Below are positions 41,967 to 51,442 of a stretch of 64,000 nucleotides of DNA, in pieces. Where the stretch lies: the NCBI GenBank assembly GCA_023423715.1, contig JAFAFC010000020.1, positions 1 through 64,000 on the forward strand, written 5' to 3'. Within the stretch, counting starts at the first letter, position 1. The number at the start of each line of letters is the position of its first letter. The notes under the pieces were generated by a model. It did no database searches. It saw only the letters and a list, made by a program, of their open reading frames with translations, and was not told the origin of the DNA. Position numbers and translations under genes: made by a program. The DNA is from Bacteroidota bacterium. Lineage in GTDB: Bacteria > Bacteroidota > Bacteroidia > Flavobacteriales > Weeksellaceae.

Positions 41967-42872
41967 ATGCAAAAACAAAAAAAGAAGATTCTTATCGCTG
42001 GTGGAACTGGTTTTGTGGGAAAAGCATTGATTCCTCATCTTACTAAATTGGGTTATTCTATTCATGTTTTGGTTAAAAAAAAGCATCCAAATTCAGCTCA
42101 TGTTTGTTATTTTGAATGGAACACAGAGAAAGGTTTTATTGATGAAAATGCATTTGAAGGTGTTTCCATTCTGATCAATCTTGTTGGAGCTAATATTGGT
42201 GAAAAAAGATGGACAAAAAGCCGAAAGCAACTTATTCTTGAAAGTCGAATCAAGTCCCTAGAACTGCTTTATCATTATATTCAAAAAGGAAATTATCCAA
42301 TTCAATTGTTAATTTCATCTTCAGCGGTTGGCTATTACGGCGCTGTGACGACGAATCAAATTTTTACAGAGAATTCACCCAACGGAACTGATTTTCTTGC
42401 TGAAGTTTGCAAAAAATGGGAAGATGCCGCTTTAAAATTTGAAAACGTGAATACGAAAGTTGTTCTGCTACGAAAAGGCGTTGTTTTAGGAAAAGAGGGT
42501 GGTATGTATCAAAAGTTAGTGCCCTTGGCCAAAAATGGAATCAATACTTCTTTAGGAAGCGGAAAACAATATTTACCGTGGATTGACATTCGAGATCTCG
42601 TTTCTTTGTATGAATTTATCTTGGAAAATGAAACTGTCGCAGGGGTTTATAATGTTTGTACTTCCGAACATCAAACGATGAATGATTTTTCAAATGCATT
42701 TCTACATTCTTTTGGAAAGAAAAGTTTTCTACCGAACGCTCCTCGTTTTCTGATTCAAATGCTTTTTGGTGAAATGTCCAAAATGCTCCTTGAAGGTTCT
42801 CGAGTTAGTAATCAAAAGTTATTAGAAACAGGCTTTCAGTTTGAATTTGAAACACTTAAAAAATCACTTTAA
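41967..42872 (+). CDS. TIGR01777 family sugar-nucleotide epimerase-like protein
   Basis: A 301-residue extended SDR. Rossmann motif GGTGFVG (12-18), INLVGANIGEKRW, SSAVGYYG and LPWIDIRDLV are hallmarks of the TIGR01777 (YfcH/SulA homologue) family. The C-terminal DUF1731-like part is present. The physiological substrate is unknown. Starts 9 bp after eptA and is probably co-transcribed. Confidence 0.9.
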   Translation: MQKQKKKILIAGGTGFVGKALIPHLTKLGYSIHVLVKKKHPNSAHVCYFEWNTEKGFIDENAFEGVSILINLVGANIGEKRWTKSRKQLILESRIKSLELLYHYIQKGNYPIQLLISSSAVGYYGAVTTNQIFTENSPNGTDFLAEVCKKWEDAALKFENVNTKVVLLRKGVVLGKEGGMYQKLVPLAKNGINTSLGSGKQYLPWIDIRDLVSLYEFILENETVAGVYNVCTSEHQTMNDFSNAFLHSFGKKSFLPNAPRFLIQMLFGEMSKMLLEGSRVSNQKLLETGFQFEFETLKKSL

Positions 42873-42931
42873 AAAATAGGGTTTACATTCTATTTTTTGT
42901 AGTTTCGAAAAATAAAATAAAACATAAAATA

Positions 42932-43063
42932 ATGGAAACAAAACCAGATGAACCCAAGAAAGGGTTTACAAAATTAGCAATATCAGTCGGTATTGGAATA
43001 GCTATAGGAATACTTGTTTACAAGCTTATTAATTTGGGATACACTTATTTGAAATATAATTAA
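42932..43063 (+). CDS. Small membrane protein (43 aa)
   Basis: Starts METKPDEPKKGFTKLAIS, followed by a glycine/isoleucine-rich helix (VGIGIAIGILVYKLI) and NLGYTYLKYN. One membrane span and a charged N-terminus. A TATTTTTTG sequence about 35 bp upstream may be its promoter. Unknown function. Confidence 0.6.
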   Translation: METKPDEPKKGFTKLAISVGIGIAIGILVYKLINLGYTYLKYN

Positions 43064-43082
43064 ATCAAAAAAAAAAACATCT

Positions 43083-44525
43083 ATGATAAGAAAACTACTT
43101 ATTTCGTCAGCGGTTGCTGTCACCTTTTTCATGAATGCTCAAAGCCAAAACGTTGTTTTAGATACAAATTTTGGAAATGCAGGAAAGGTTATTTTACCAA
43201 TTCCGGGTGAAAGTATTAATTATGACTTACAAAAATTTAGTGACGGATCTTACCTTATATTAGAGTCGAAACATGAAAATCCAGGAGAAAGCATTTATCT
43301 AACAAAATACAGTTCGAATGGACAATTAGATTCATCTTTTGGTAACTCTGGTGTTCTGAATTTGCCACATACATCAGGAGTTGATTACAATGATTTCACA
43401 ATTTCTATTGGTGCAGGGAATACGTTCTATGTTTTGAGTGCATCAAGCATTTCTAAATATTTAAGTAACGGTCAACCTGATACAAGTTTTTCTAATGGCG
43501 GAAATTTTACTTTAGGATTTACTGAGAATGATCGACGGATTATTCGATTGATTACTCTTGCAGATGGCTCTTTAGTTGGGGCGTATACTTATAATGATGC
43601 TGGTACTACTAAAAGTAAACTCTTCAAAGTGTATTCTTCAGGAATTGATAGTAGCTTTGGAAGTAATGGAAGCGTCGTGATGGACGGTTCAATTAGTGAT
43701 TTTTTTGAACATAATAGCCAATTTTATGTCGTTTCAAATAAATATGTCAATCCTAATTACAGCTATTACGTAACGAATTTTGCATCAAATGGAGCATTGA
43801 ATACCTCTTTTGGTACTAACGGTTCGTTGCAATTTGATAGTTGGATAAGCAGTTATCCAATAAGTAACAACATACTTGTTGAAAAAGAAGTGAGTGCTCA
43901 AAATTATAATCAACTATTAAAGTATACAACTCAAGGTGTTTTAGATACGAATTTTGGTATTAACGGAATATTTGGCTTACCAACTGGTGTATACATTAAT
44001 GAAATTAAAGAAGATTCAAAAAAGAATCTTGTTTTAGCTGGAAGTATTGAAGTTTCAAGAAGTAATGAAGACGGTGATGTTTATTTATCTCGATTACTTC
44101 CAAATGGCCAATTAGACCTTAATTTTAATTCGACAGGTTTTTATGTAGATCCCGATATCACTTTGGAAGTTGTTCAGAGAATGATTTTATTGAATGATAA
44201 TGAACTTGTTGGTGAGGGCTATTCAGTTTCAAATAGTGTTAGTAATCCTTTTCTAATTAAATATAATTTAACCAATAACCTTTCAACAAATGAGGTTCGG
44301 AAAAATGATGTGTCAATTTTCCCTAATCCAGTTGTCAATGAATTTGAAGTTAAAAATAGTTCTAATGGAAAAGTTGAATTAGTGAGAATTTTTGATGCTT
44401 CTGGAAAGAAAGTTTTTGAAAGCAATCAATCGAAGAATTCAATTAATCATTTAGCTAGTAGAGTTTATTTTGTTGAAGTGAAAATTCAAAATAAAGTTTT
44501 CAAGTCAAAACTGATCAAAAAGTAA
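43083..44525 (+). CDS. Delta-60 repeat protein with T9SS sorting domain
   Basis: A 480-residue secreted protein. After a signal peptide come repeats of the delta-60 type (LDTNFGNAGKV, LDSSFGNSGVL, DTSFSNGG, DSSFGSNGSV, NTSFGTNGSL, DTNFGINGIF, LDLNFNSTGF), likely forming a propeller. The C-terminal 75 residues (FPNPVVNEFEVKNSS... KSKLIKK) are a type A T9SS sorting domain that directs export and attachment at the surface. Function of the repeats is unknown. Confidence 0.9.
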   Translation: MIRKLLISSAVAVTFFMNAQSQNVVLDTNFGNAGKVILPIPGESINYDLQKFSDGSYLILESKHENPGESIYLTKYSSNGQLDSSFGNSGVLNLPHTSGVDYNDFTISIGAGNTFYVLSASSISKYLSNGQPDTSFSNGGNFTLGFTENDRRIIRLITLADGSLVGAYTYNDAGTTKSKLFKVYSSGIDSSFGSNGSVVMDGSISDFFEHNSQFYVVSNKYVNPNYSYYVTNFASNGALNTSFGTNGSLQFDSWISSYPISNNILVEKEVSAQNYNQLLKYTTQGVLDTNFGINGIFGLPTGVYINEIKEDSKKNLVLAGSIEVSRSNEDGDVYLSRLLPNGQLDLNFNSTGFYVDPDITLEVVQRMILLNDNELVGEGYSVSNSVSNPFLIKYNLTNNLSTNEVRKNDVSIFPNPVVNEFEVKNSSNGKVELVRIFDASGKKVFESNQSKNSINHLASRVYFVEVKIQNKVFKSKLIKK

Positions 44526-44543
44526 ATTCATAAATAATAAAAC

Positions 44544-44573
44544 AAAAGCCTGAACATAGACGTTCAGGCTTTT
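44544..44573. terminator. Bidirectional terminator
   Basis: Perfect 12-bp stem AAAAGCCTGAAC / GTTCAGGCTTTT, loop ATAGAC, with A and T tails. It serves both the delta-60 gene (+) and the convergent TonB receptor gene (-), whose stop is 5 bp away. Confidence 0.9.
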
Positions 44574-44577
44574 TTAT

Positions 44578-46656
44578 TTAAAATGTAGCTGCTGGAGCTG
44601 TACTGTTGTTGAGTTTTCGTTGGATTTGTGCTTTTTTACCCGTTGAAAAATCATAGCTAATTCCAGCCACAAACATATTCTTATTATTGAAAATTTGCGT
44701 GTGTCGGCTGTAGTTTACAAGACTTTCTGGTAAGCTTTTCGTTTTATATTCCGAAGGCATTCCCATCCAATACATTCCTGCAGTAAACGACCATTCTTTG
44801 TGTTGATATTTCACAAAAAGATGATTCTGATTTTCGTTTGTGCTTAAAAACGCGCCACTCAAAATATACACTGGGAAATTGAATCCATAATAAACGCTAA
44901 ACGATTTATACTCGGAGGAAAGTGTAAAATTATTAGAAATATATTTACTCACCATTTCGGTTCCGTCTTGTTTTTTTGTTTTGATGGAAACCGGAAGTAA
45001 ATAGGTTTTCAGAACCAAAATATTGCTTCCAAAAGGCTTTACAGAGCCGCTTAACTGTAATCCGAATTGTCTTGAATAATCCGAATTTTCATACGTGATT
45101 GCATAACCATTATCATCCTTCACAAAGAATTGATTGAACGCTCTTGGCATGTAATTATGGAAAACCACGGCATTAAAATCAAAATATTTATTATTGAAAC
45201 TATATTGAATATCGTTGTGGAAAAGGTTGTAGGTTTTCAGAAACGGATTTCCGTATTGCACGATGTTCGGAACAACTTGCACCACATTGCTACTCAACGC
45301 ATCACTAGAGGGGCTTGTCAAGGAATAGCTGCTTGCAAATCGAAGATTTTGGTTAGAAGCAAGTTGGTATCCCAAAACAATTTTTGGTGTCGGCGACCAC
45401 GTAGTATCTGTTGTTTCACCACTTTTATTGCTGATTACCATTAAGCCCATTCCTAATCGGTACGAAAATTTGTCCTTCTTTCCCGAATATTCTGAGTATA
45501 GATAGTTTTGAAGATAATTTACTTTATAATGAAAATTACCCGCTAAATTTTGCAAATCATTGGTAATCGCATCGTTTGAAACTCGGTATCCCGAACTTAA
45601 CTTTCCTTTTTCGAAGGTGTGAACATGCGCTATTTCTCCAACAAAGCCATTTTGTTTGGCTTTCAAAACCATATCATTATTGAAAACATCAGCACTTGTG
45701 GCGATATTCCATTCGTGGTCAAACTGTGTGGAATTGGTATCGTAATGCGAACCAACAACGTTGAAGCTCAACTCATCTTTTGCCCCTAAATTTTTAGAAT
45801 AATACACATCTAATTTTGGATTGATATAGTCGGAAGCACGATTATGATTTGTTCCATGGATGGTTTGTACTGCTCCTTGATTGAACAAACTTTGTCCGTT
45901 TCCATCACTGAAGGAATCACTAATATTCAAATTTAATTTTGCTTGAAACGCATATTTCCCAGGTTCCGAATTGCTGTACCGCGTCACGATATTATGATCG
46001 GTATATCCGAAATGATCTTTTTGCGTTTCATCTGAAATGTAATGCGTGTTATTTAGGTCATACTCATATCTTTTTTTCACAATTCGGTTGTCGTAGTTGC
46101 GTAAATTCATCGAATATTCCAGCCCGAAATTATTCTTTCCAAACGTATAATCTCCGTATGCGGAGGCATTAACAAAGCCCGTTGTAAAAGCAGAAGTAAT
46201 ATCGGCACCATAACTATAGCCGTTTTCTGGATTTTTGGTAAGAATATTTACCACGGTATCGGCTCGGTTTGCCCATCGAGCAGGAACAATGTCATAGTAT
46301 TCAACTTTGGATACATTGGTTGGCGCAATCGATTTTATTTGATTATCCGTTGCTTCAATTCCGTTGATTAAAAACAAAACTTTTCCCCCTTTGGTACTTG
46401 CCACTGTATTGGAAATAGGATCCAGTTGAAGTTCAGGAAGACTCGTCAAAAGATCTTTTGCATATCTAGCTTTTTCAAGCGCTTCTTGATCGAAGGTATA
46501 AATGGATTTGTCCACCATTTGTTTTTTACGTTGCGATTTCAAAATAACTTCTTGTATTTCTTTTGTTGCAATGGTGCTGTCTTTTACTACCGGATTCTCT
46601 TGTGCAAAGGCAAAAACGCTTCCTAGCAGGCTTATGGTACAAATTAGTTTCTTCAT
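44578..46656 (-). CDS. TonB-dependent receptor-like outer-membrane protein
   Basis: A 692-residue outer-membrane barrel with a signal peptide (FAFAQ) and plug-like N-terminal domain (DKSIYTFDQEALEKARYAKD, KVLFLINGIEATDNQIKS, ADTVVNILTKN), then a long barrel. There is no N-terminal carboxypeptidase-like domain and no adjacent SusD, so this is not a polysaccharide-utilisation pair. The ligand is unknown. Somewhat shorter than most receptors. Confidence 0.82.
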   Translation of the reverse strand: MKKLICTISLLGSVFAFAQENPVVKDSTIATKEIQEVILKSQRKKQMVDKSIYTFDQEALEKARYAKDLLTSLPELQLDPISNTVASTKGGKVLFLINGIEATDNQIKSIAPTNVSKVEYYDIVPARWANRADTVVNILTKNPENGYSYGADITSAFTTGFVNASAYGDYTFGKNNFGLEYSMNLRNYDNRIVKKRYEYDLNNTHYISDETQKDHFGYTDHNIVTRYSNSEPGKYAFQAKLNLNISDSFSDGNGQSLFNQGAVQTIHGTNHNRASDYINPKLDVYYSKNLGAKDELSFNVVGSHYDTNSTQFDHEWNIATSADVFNNDMVLKAKQNGFVGEIAHVHTFEKGKLSSGYRVSNDAITNDLQNLAGNFHYKVNYLQNYLYSEYSGKKDKFSYRLGMGLMVISNKSGETTDTTWSPTPKIVLGYQLASNQNLRFASSYSLTSPSSDALSSNVVQVVPNIVQYGNPFLKTYNLFHNDIQYSFNNKYFDFNAVVFHNYMPRAFNQFFVKDDNGYAITYENSDYSRQFGLQLSGSVKPFGSNILVLKTYLLPVSIKTKKQDGTEMVSKYISNNFTLSSEYKSFSVYYGFNFPVYILSGAFLSTNENQNHLFVKYQHKEWSFTAGMYWMGMPSEYKTKSLPESLVNYSRHTQIFNNKNMFVAGISYDFSTGKKAQIQRKLNNSTAPAATF

Positions 46657-46750
46657 ATCTATTAGACAATTCTTGTTTGTATTTTGTTACCTCGATTTTG
46701 GATTTCATTACTTTTTTCTATTTTTATTTTGAATTTTAAGTGCTCACAAA

Positions 46751-47326
46751 ATGGAAACGAAATACAGTGAAGAGCTCATTCATCTTAAAAAGTATGATTT
46801 GCAAGTTCGAGAACGTTTGCTCTTGGAAGGGACACTTTTCAATGGCTACGATCCCGAAATGGAAAAAGTTCATGTAGAAAATGCAACAAGGCTTAAAGAA
46901 ATTATTTCGGAGATTGGTTTTCCAACGATTTCTAAAGTGGGAAAAGAGGCGAGTGATGCGGCTTGGTTAGTTGTTCAGCATTCGATTTCGGATCCTGAAT
47001 TTATGAAGTCAAGTTATCAATTGATGCTTGAAAACAAAGTGGATATTTCACTTCAAAATTTAGCTTTATTATATGATCGAATTTTGTATTTTCAAGGAAA
47101 GCCGCAGAAGTTTGGAACGCAGTTGGATGCCAAAAATCGTATTTTTCCAGTTGAAAACAAGGAACAATTGAATGATTTCAGAAAAGAGTATCATTTGCCA
47201 CCAATTTCTCAAGAGGGAATAGATGAAATTCCACCAATTTCAGAAATTGAATTCATGGAAAATGAAGATCAAAACTATATCATTTGGTGTAAAAAAGTGG
47301 GTTGGCTGAACTTGGAAAAGTCGTAA
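46751..47326 (+). CDS. DUF6624-like protein
   Basis: A 191-residue cytoplasmic protein. ISEIGFPTISKVGKEASDAA, WLVVQHSISDPEFMK and YDRILYFQGKPQKFGTQLDA match the DUF6624 pattern I know (WLLVQHAD...DPxFQ, QGxPQxYGTQ). No function has been established. It has no signal peptide. Starts 95 bp from the divergent receptor gene. Confidence 0.8.
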   Translation: METKYSEELIHLKKYDLQVRERLLLEGTLFNGYDPEMEKVHVENATRLKEIISEIGFPTISKVGKEASDAAWLVVQHSISDPEFMKSSYQLMLENKVDISLQNLALLYDRILYFQGKPQKFGTQLDAKNRIFPVENKEQLNDFRKEYHLPPISQEGIDEIPPISEIEFMENEDQNYIIWCKKVGWLNLEKS

Positions 47327-47351
47327 CACGTTTTTTAGGTCTATTTTTTGA

Positions 47352-47843
47352 ATGAAGAATTTCATGAAAACGCCCATTTTATCTTCACTACTAATCGTTA
47401 TATTGTTTACCGCTTGTTCGAAACAAGAAAATGTAATATCGACTGATTCAGCGGCTGTTAAGCAAGACTCTGTTATTTTGGATGAAAATGAAGTTTTTCT
47501 TCAACCGAAATCTATAGAAGTGTCTTCGAAAAATCCGCAAGAGATTCACACCTTTACCATGAATAATTCCACCCAACAAAATATCATTACGGGAGAATAT
47601 TTTGAAATTAAAGAATTGAAGAAAGGAAAATGGGAAACTCTACCCATTGATCTATTTTTCAATGAAATTGGATATCGAATTCCAGCTCATGGGAAGAAGG
47701 AATTTAAAATCGTTTTTCCAAAATCTCTACATCTAAAACCAGGCTCACAATACCGTTTGTATAAAAATTATGTTTTGGAAGATTTTAGCAAGCGCAACGC
47801 TGAAAAAAAAGAAATTTTCTTGGACTTGATCATCGTTAATTAG
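47352..47843 (+). CDS. Lipoprotein with bacterial Ig-like domain
   Basis: A 163-residue lipoprotein (lipobox LFTAC) whose body (VFLQPKSIEVSSKNPQEIHT, NIITGEYFEIKELKKGKWE, FKIVFPKSLHLKPGSQYRLY) looks like the bacterial immunoglobulin-like family found in extracytoplasmic lipoproteins. It follows DUF6624 by 25 bp. Function unknown; ATG 47364 is an alternative start. Confidence 0.7.
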   Translation: MKNFMKTPILSSLLIVILFTACSKQENVISTDSAAVKQDSVILDENEVFLQPKSIEVSSKNPQEIHTFTMNNSTQQNIITGEYFEIKELKKGKWETLPIDLFFNEIGYRIPAHGKKEFKIVFPKSLHLKPGSQYRLYKNYVLEDFSKRNAEKKEIFLDLIIVN

Positions 47844-48263
47844 AACTTGTCCTAAGTTTTGCCCATTCGTTGCGCTTAATTTTCGATGTCGTTTCATCTT
47901 GTAATTTGAACTTCACTTTTTATATTTGAGTTCGAGATTCCTGAGTAAGTTGACGTAAATCATTCTTTTTTAAGAAGTTTTAAAAGAAAGGAATAGAATA
48001 TTGCTAGTCAGAATAGGGAACGGGAATTTCAGATTTTCAAGTGATTTTTATGTAAATATTAATTTATTTAAAAGTCAAACAAAATTATTTTAATTTATTT
48101 TACTATTTTGTATTAAAATAATTCATTAAAAATGCGTAATTACTTGTTATTCATGATATTAAACATTGTTAAAATTTAAAATTATTCACTGAATTTATAG
48201 TTTTAACTTTTATTTTTGTGGACAATTTAGTCTTAAATAGCTAACTAAAATTATTCACAAATT
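47844..48263. other. Intergenic stretch with promoter of the surface-protein operon
   Basis: A 420-bp AT-rich gap. I see no ORF or RNA gene. TATTTTTG at 48211-48218 fits the -7 consensus and lies 45 bp before the ATG at 48264. Confidence 0.5.
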
Positions 48264-50039
48264 ATGAAAAACACATGCATGAAGTGCCTTTTAGTAATGC
48301 ATTTGTTGGGATTGGGAATTATGAGTTTTCTTCATGCCCAACCTAGCAATTTCTGTGGGATAGATTCCCAATCGACCAATAATTCCCAAGGTTTAGTAAC
48401 CTACAATGGAGATAAAGCGGGAGATGCAGGACCAGATTACAATCCATCCGATCTAGGTGCCAACAACTTAAAAACGTATTATACAATTGGCCCTGTAAAG
48501 ATTAATAACAGCATAACTTCAGGGTTTTGGTTTAATTCAGGAAGTAATACACTTCCCGTGTACAACGATGTTAATCGGATAAATACAAAGAAATCAACAG
48601 TATTTCGATTGTTGAATGTAGGAGGGGGGTATGAAGCCTCTGTACAATATTTAACAACGAGAATACAAATAAATACTGATGGTCCCGCAATTCAGCTTAA
48701 TCATATTAGCATTGCTAGTATTCAAACAGCACTAAACGGCTCTGATGTTAAACTTAATTATTTTTTACTTGTGAACATCTTAGATGTTTCTAATAATGTT
48801 TTGACAGAGGTTGCAAAAGACGCCTATATAAATAGTGATCGAAAGATGGTCAATTTTGTGAATCCTTACACGTTACTTCCTGGAAAAACCTACGAAATTC
48901 AATTTCGAGTAGCTAACACTAATGGATATTCTACCGCTTATATTGATAATCCGGAGATTTATGGCGTACCGGTTCCTGTTGTAAAATCAACAAGTTTTTC
49001 AATTTGTAATACAAATACAAATGTTTCTACTCTTAATTCAAATTTAACGAGCCCATCAACAATAGCAGGATCAGGAGGGACAAGTGTCATTAGATGGTTT
49101 CGGAATAATGAAAATGTACCCTTTACGGGAAATTTAGCTGCTGGAAATTCGTATACCCCTTATTATTACTACAATAATTCGTGTTATTATCCAGCGGGTA
49201 AACCAGTATTAATAACGATGCAGAATCCTCCTAGTATTACCGTTCCGCCAACAAATAAATCAGTTTGCGTTAATAGTAATGTTACTTTTACTTCTACAAT
49301 AGTTAATGCAAGCAGCTATTCTTGGTATGAAGATAATGGAACGGGTATGAAGCTCATTACTAATGGAGGTAAATATTCAGGAGCTAATACTCCATCATTA
49401 ACAATTTCAGGCGTTAATGCTGCGATGTCTGGTTATAAATATACAATTCAGTTTTCTAATAATTGTACTACATCAAATTCTAATTTTGTTACGTTAACGG
49501 TCAATCAAGTTTCAACACCTCAAATTCAAATTAGTCCAGCAAAGTGTGATGCTGATGGAACGGCAGTAATTACAAACTACGCAGGAACTCAAACGTATGT
49601 GTTTTCACCGTCTGGTCCGGTTGTTAATTCTACCGGTGGTATTTCAGGCTTAGTTGCAGGGACTGTATATAATGTAAGCAGTCAAAATGGAAGCTGTTTT
49701 TCGGTGGCGTCTTCTAACTTCTCCATTGAAGCCAAAAAAGATTGTGCCTGCTATGAAGCGCCCAATAAAAGTGGAGTAGGCTTACCATCTAATTTTGGTA
49801 TTAGCTTACTGAATCGTAAAGATTCTGAAAAACAAAACTGGCCAGGTATCCGCAAATCGGGACATATGGTTTTAGAATCCAACTCAAAAGGTTTTGTTGT
49901 TACACGTATTGCTACTTCTGATTTATCAAAAATAGTTTCTCCACAAGAAGGAATGATGGTTTTCGATACGACAGCGCAATGTTTAAAAATTTACGCAGAC
50001 CAAAAATGGTCTTGTTTTACAACGCCCGCCTGTCCATAA
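48264..50039 (+). CDS. Secreted Ig-like surface protein with tail-fibre-type end module
   Basis: A 591-residue secreted protein (signal peptide to about residue 26, LHAQ). The middle contains Ig-like segments (PPSITVPPTNKSVCVNSNVT, SGVNAAMSGYKY). The C-terminus carries a short module (GHMVLESNSKGFVVTRIAT, then SPQEGMMVFDTTAQCLKIY and WSCF) that occurs twice in the next protein. This LExxxKGxxxP...GMxVFD...WxxF module is widespread in Bacteroidota adhesin or phage-tail-like proteins. There is no T9SS sorting tail. Surface attachment is inferred. Confidence 0.78.
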   Translation: MKNTCMKCLLVMHLLGLGIMSFLHAQPSNFCGIDSQSTNNSQGLVTYNGDKAGDAGPDYNPSDLGANNLKTYYTIGPVKINNSITSGFWFNSGSNTLPVYNDVNRINTKKSTVFRLLNVGGGYEASVQYLTTRIQINTDGPAIQLNHISIASIQTALNGSDVKLNYFLLVNILDVSNNVLTEVAKDAYINSDRKMVNFVNPYTLLPGKTYEIQFRVANTNGYSTAYIDNPEIYGVPVPVVKSTSFSICNTNTNVSTLNSNLTSPSTIAGSGGTSVIRWFRNNENVPFTGNLAAGNSYTPYYYYNNSCYYPAGKPVLITMQNPPSITVPPTNKSVCVNSNVTFTSTIVNASSYSWYEDNGTGMKLITNGGKYSGANTPSLTISGVNAAMSGYKYTIQFSNNCTTSNSNFVTLTVNQVSTPQIQISPAKCDADGTAVITNYAGTQTYVFSPSGPVVNSTGGISGLVAGTVYNVSSQNGSCFSVASSNFSIEAKKDCACYEAPNKSGVGLPSNFGISLLNRKDSEKQNWPGIRKSGHMVLESNSKGFVVTRIATSDLSKIVSPQEGMMVFDTTAQCLKIYADQKWSCFTTPACP

Positions 50040-50057
50040 TAATTAAAAAAAATCAAA

Positions 50058-50588
50058 ATGAAAAAATATAATTTAATCCTCTCACTTAGTTTTTTTGGTA
50101 TAGCCAATGCTCAAGTTATCATTGGTGATACGCAAGGAACAGCAGTAGAAAAAACGTCTGTCCTATTAGAGTTTTCAAAAGAGAATAAAGGAATCGTTTT
50201 ACCTTACGTTACTCAAAATCTGTCACCTCAAGAAGGAAGTATTCTTTTGGATGCTCGCGATCCGTTGAATGCCCGTGTGAAATATTATAAGAATACAGGT
50301 TGGTTTGATTTGAGTGGAAAAAGTGGCGATGTTAATTCAGAATTAGCTCAACAACCAACTTCAATTACTGAAAAAGTAGAATCAAAAGTAATCATTGGCA
50401 GCAAAACCTCAAGCGCGGACGGTGTTTTGGTTCTCGAATCGGATTCGAAAGCAATGGTACTTCCTACGGTAGAAAGCGTTCAATCTATACAAAATCCCGC
50501 TCCGGGAATGCTTGTTTTCATAGGAAAAACCGGAAGCAAACGATTAGCCGTTTATAATGGGAGTATGTGGAGTTTTTGGAAACCTTAA
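50058..50588 (+). CDS. Secreted protein made of two tail-fibre-type modules
   Basis: A 176-residue secreted protein (signal peptide to about 18, ANAQ). Two copies of the same module: SVLLEFSKENKGIVLPYVTQ with GSILLDARD and KNTGWFDLSG, then GVLVLESDSKAMVLPTVES with GMLVFIGKTG and NGSMWSFWKP. It starts 18 bp after the larger protein with which it shares the module, so the two are probably co-expressed and may bind each other. Confidence 0.75.
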   Translation: MKKYNLILSLSFFGIANAQVIIGDTQGTAVEKTSVLLEFSKENKGIVLPYVTQNLSPQEGSILLDARDPLNARVKYYKNTGWFDLSGKSGDVNSELAQQPTSITEKVESKVIIGSKTSSADGVLVLESDSKAMVLPTVESVQSIQNPAPGMLVFIGKTGSKRLAVYNGSMWSFWKP

Positions 50589-50620
50589 TTACAATTCAAT
50601 ATACCTTTTACGTTAAACAA

Positions 50621-50650
50621 AAAACACCTCCTTTTGGAGGTGCTTTTTTT
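50621..50650 (+). terminator. Intrinsic terminator
   Basis: Stem CACCTCC / GGAGGTG, loop TTTT, followed by C and a run of seven T; A-rich upstream. Confidence 0.9.
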
Positions 50651-50711
50651 AGCTGAACACTATAAACAGCTAAAAAGTAAACGGGTTATTTTATTTTTAG
50701 AATTTCATGAG

Positions 50712-51038
50712 TTAGAAAGCTAGAATGTTCTTCCATTTTCGCAACGTTGTGGTGCTTATTTCAAACTTCTTTGCGGTATCGATATTGGTTAGTTTATTCA
50801 GCTTTTGGTCTGTCAGAATCTGCTTCATTTCCGTAGAAGTATAGGTTTTGAATTTACTATTATCCGCTTTTGTTTTCGAGAAAATGATTTTGTTTAAATT
50901 CGAAATATCCCAAACATCCAAATGCGATTTGTTCAATATTTTTTTACAATACCGCATCTTATTTGGACATGTTTTTTCAATAATGTCAATAAAGATTTGA
51001 TGATAATTTGGGCCTATTGCTGATATTTTTTGATCCAT
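50712..51038 (-). CDS. Orphan HTH protein, transposase-like (second of pair)
   Basis: A 108-residue protein with a C-terminal helix-turn-helix (LTNIDTAKKFEISTTTLRKW) like those at the start of IS3-family transposases. The N-terminal part is helical and basic. There is no DDE catalytic domain, no terminal inverted repeats and no partner transposase. It overlaps the end of the upstream HTH gene by 25 bp in another frame. It may act as a DNA-binding regulator. Confidence 0.65.
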   Translation of the reverse strand: MDQKISAIGPNYHQIFIDIIEKTCPNKMRYCKKILNKSHLDVWDISNLNKIIFSKTKADNSKFKTYTSTEMKQILTDQKLNKLTNIDTAKKFEISTTTLRKWKNILAF

Positions 51039-51442
51039 CGGTAAACAGTTGTTTTGGGTATGTTGTATTCTGAAATGACGTCTTGCGTACTTTTTTCTCC
51101 TTTCGTAATCTGTTCCAAGATAAAATCAATCATTTGTTGGGTATAGAGATTTTTCTTGATGTTCGGTATAGAGTCCTTTGACTTTTCCTTAGGAATAGGG
51201 CTTTTCCCTAATGGAGAATATAAGATGAGATGTTGACTGTAGATTCTAAAAAAATCATATTGCAAAACTTTTGACCACTTCAGTAAACTTGCGGTATCAA
51301 TTGTTTCCTGGTTGTACACATTTTTTATATCCCAATAATTACATTGAAAAAAGTTACAAAGTCTGGATTCTGGGATTTCAAACTCCTCAACTTTTTGCTT
51401 GATGAGTTTTCCGATGTGGATTTTTTTAAAATTGAATTTCAC
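51014..51442 (-). CDS. Orphan HTH protein, transposase-like (first of pair)
   Basis: A 142-residue protein. The N-terminus (residues 1-75; ESRLCNFFQCNYWDIKNVYN) looks like a degenerate DNA-binding fold. The C-terminus (TQDVISEYNIPKTTVYRWIK) is a clear HTH similar to IS3 OrfA. No catalytic domain. It has a well-formed upstream promoter and overlaps the next HTH gene. Such tandem pairs seem to me a recurring Chryseobacterium gene family rather than a live insertion element; that is recollection, not proof. Confidence 0.68.
   Translation of the reverse strand: MKFNFKKIHIGKLIKQKVEEFEIPESRLCNFFQCNYWDIKNVYNQETIDTASLLKWSKVLQYDFFRIYSQHLILYSPLGKSPIPKEKSKDSIPNIKKNLYTQQMIDFILEQITKGEKSTQDVISEYNIPKTTVYRWIKKYQQ

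Noticed and set aside
48264..50588. Prophage tail-fibre region
   Set aside because: The module resembles fibre proteins, but no phage structural, lysis or integrase genes are near and both proteins have signal peptides.
50712..51442. Intact IS3-type insertion sequence
   Set aside because: No DDE domain, no terminal inverted repeats, no target-site duplication seen.
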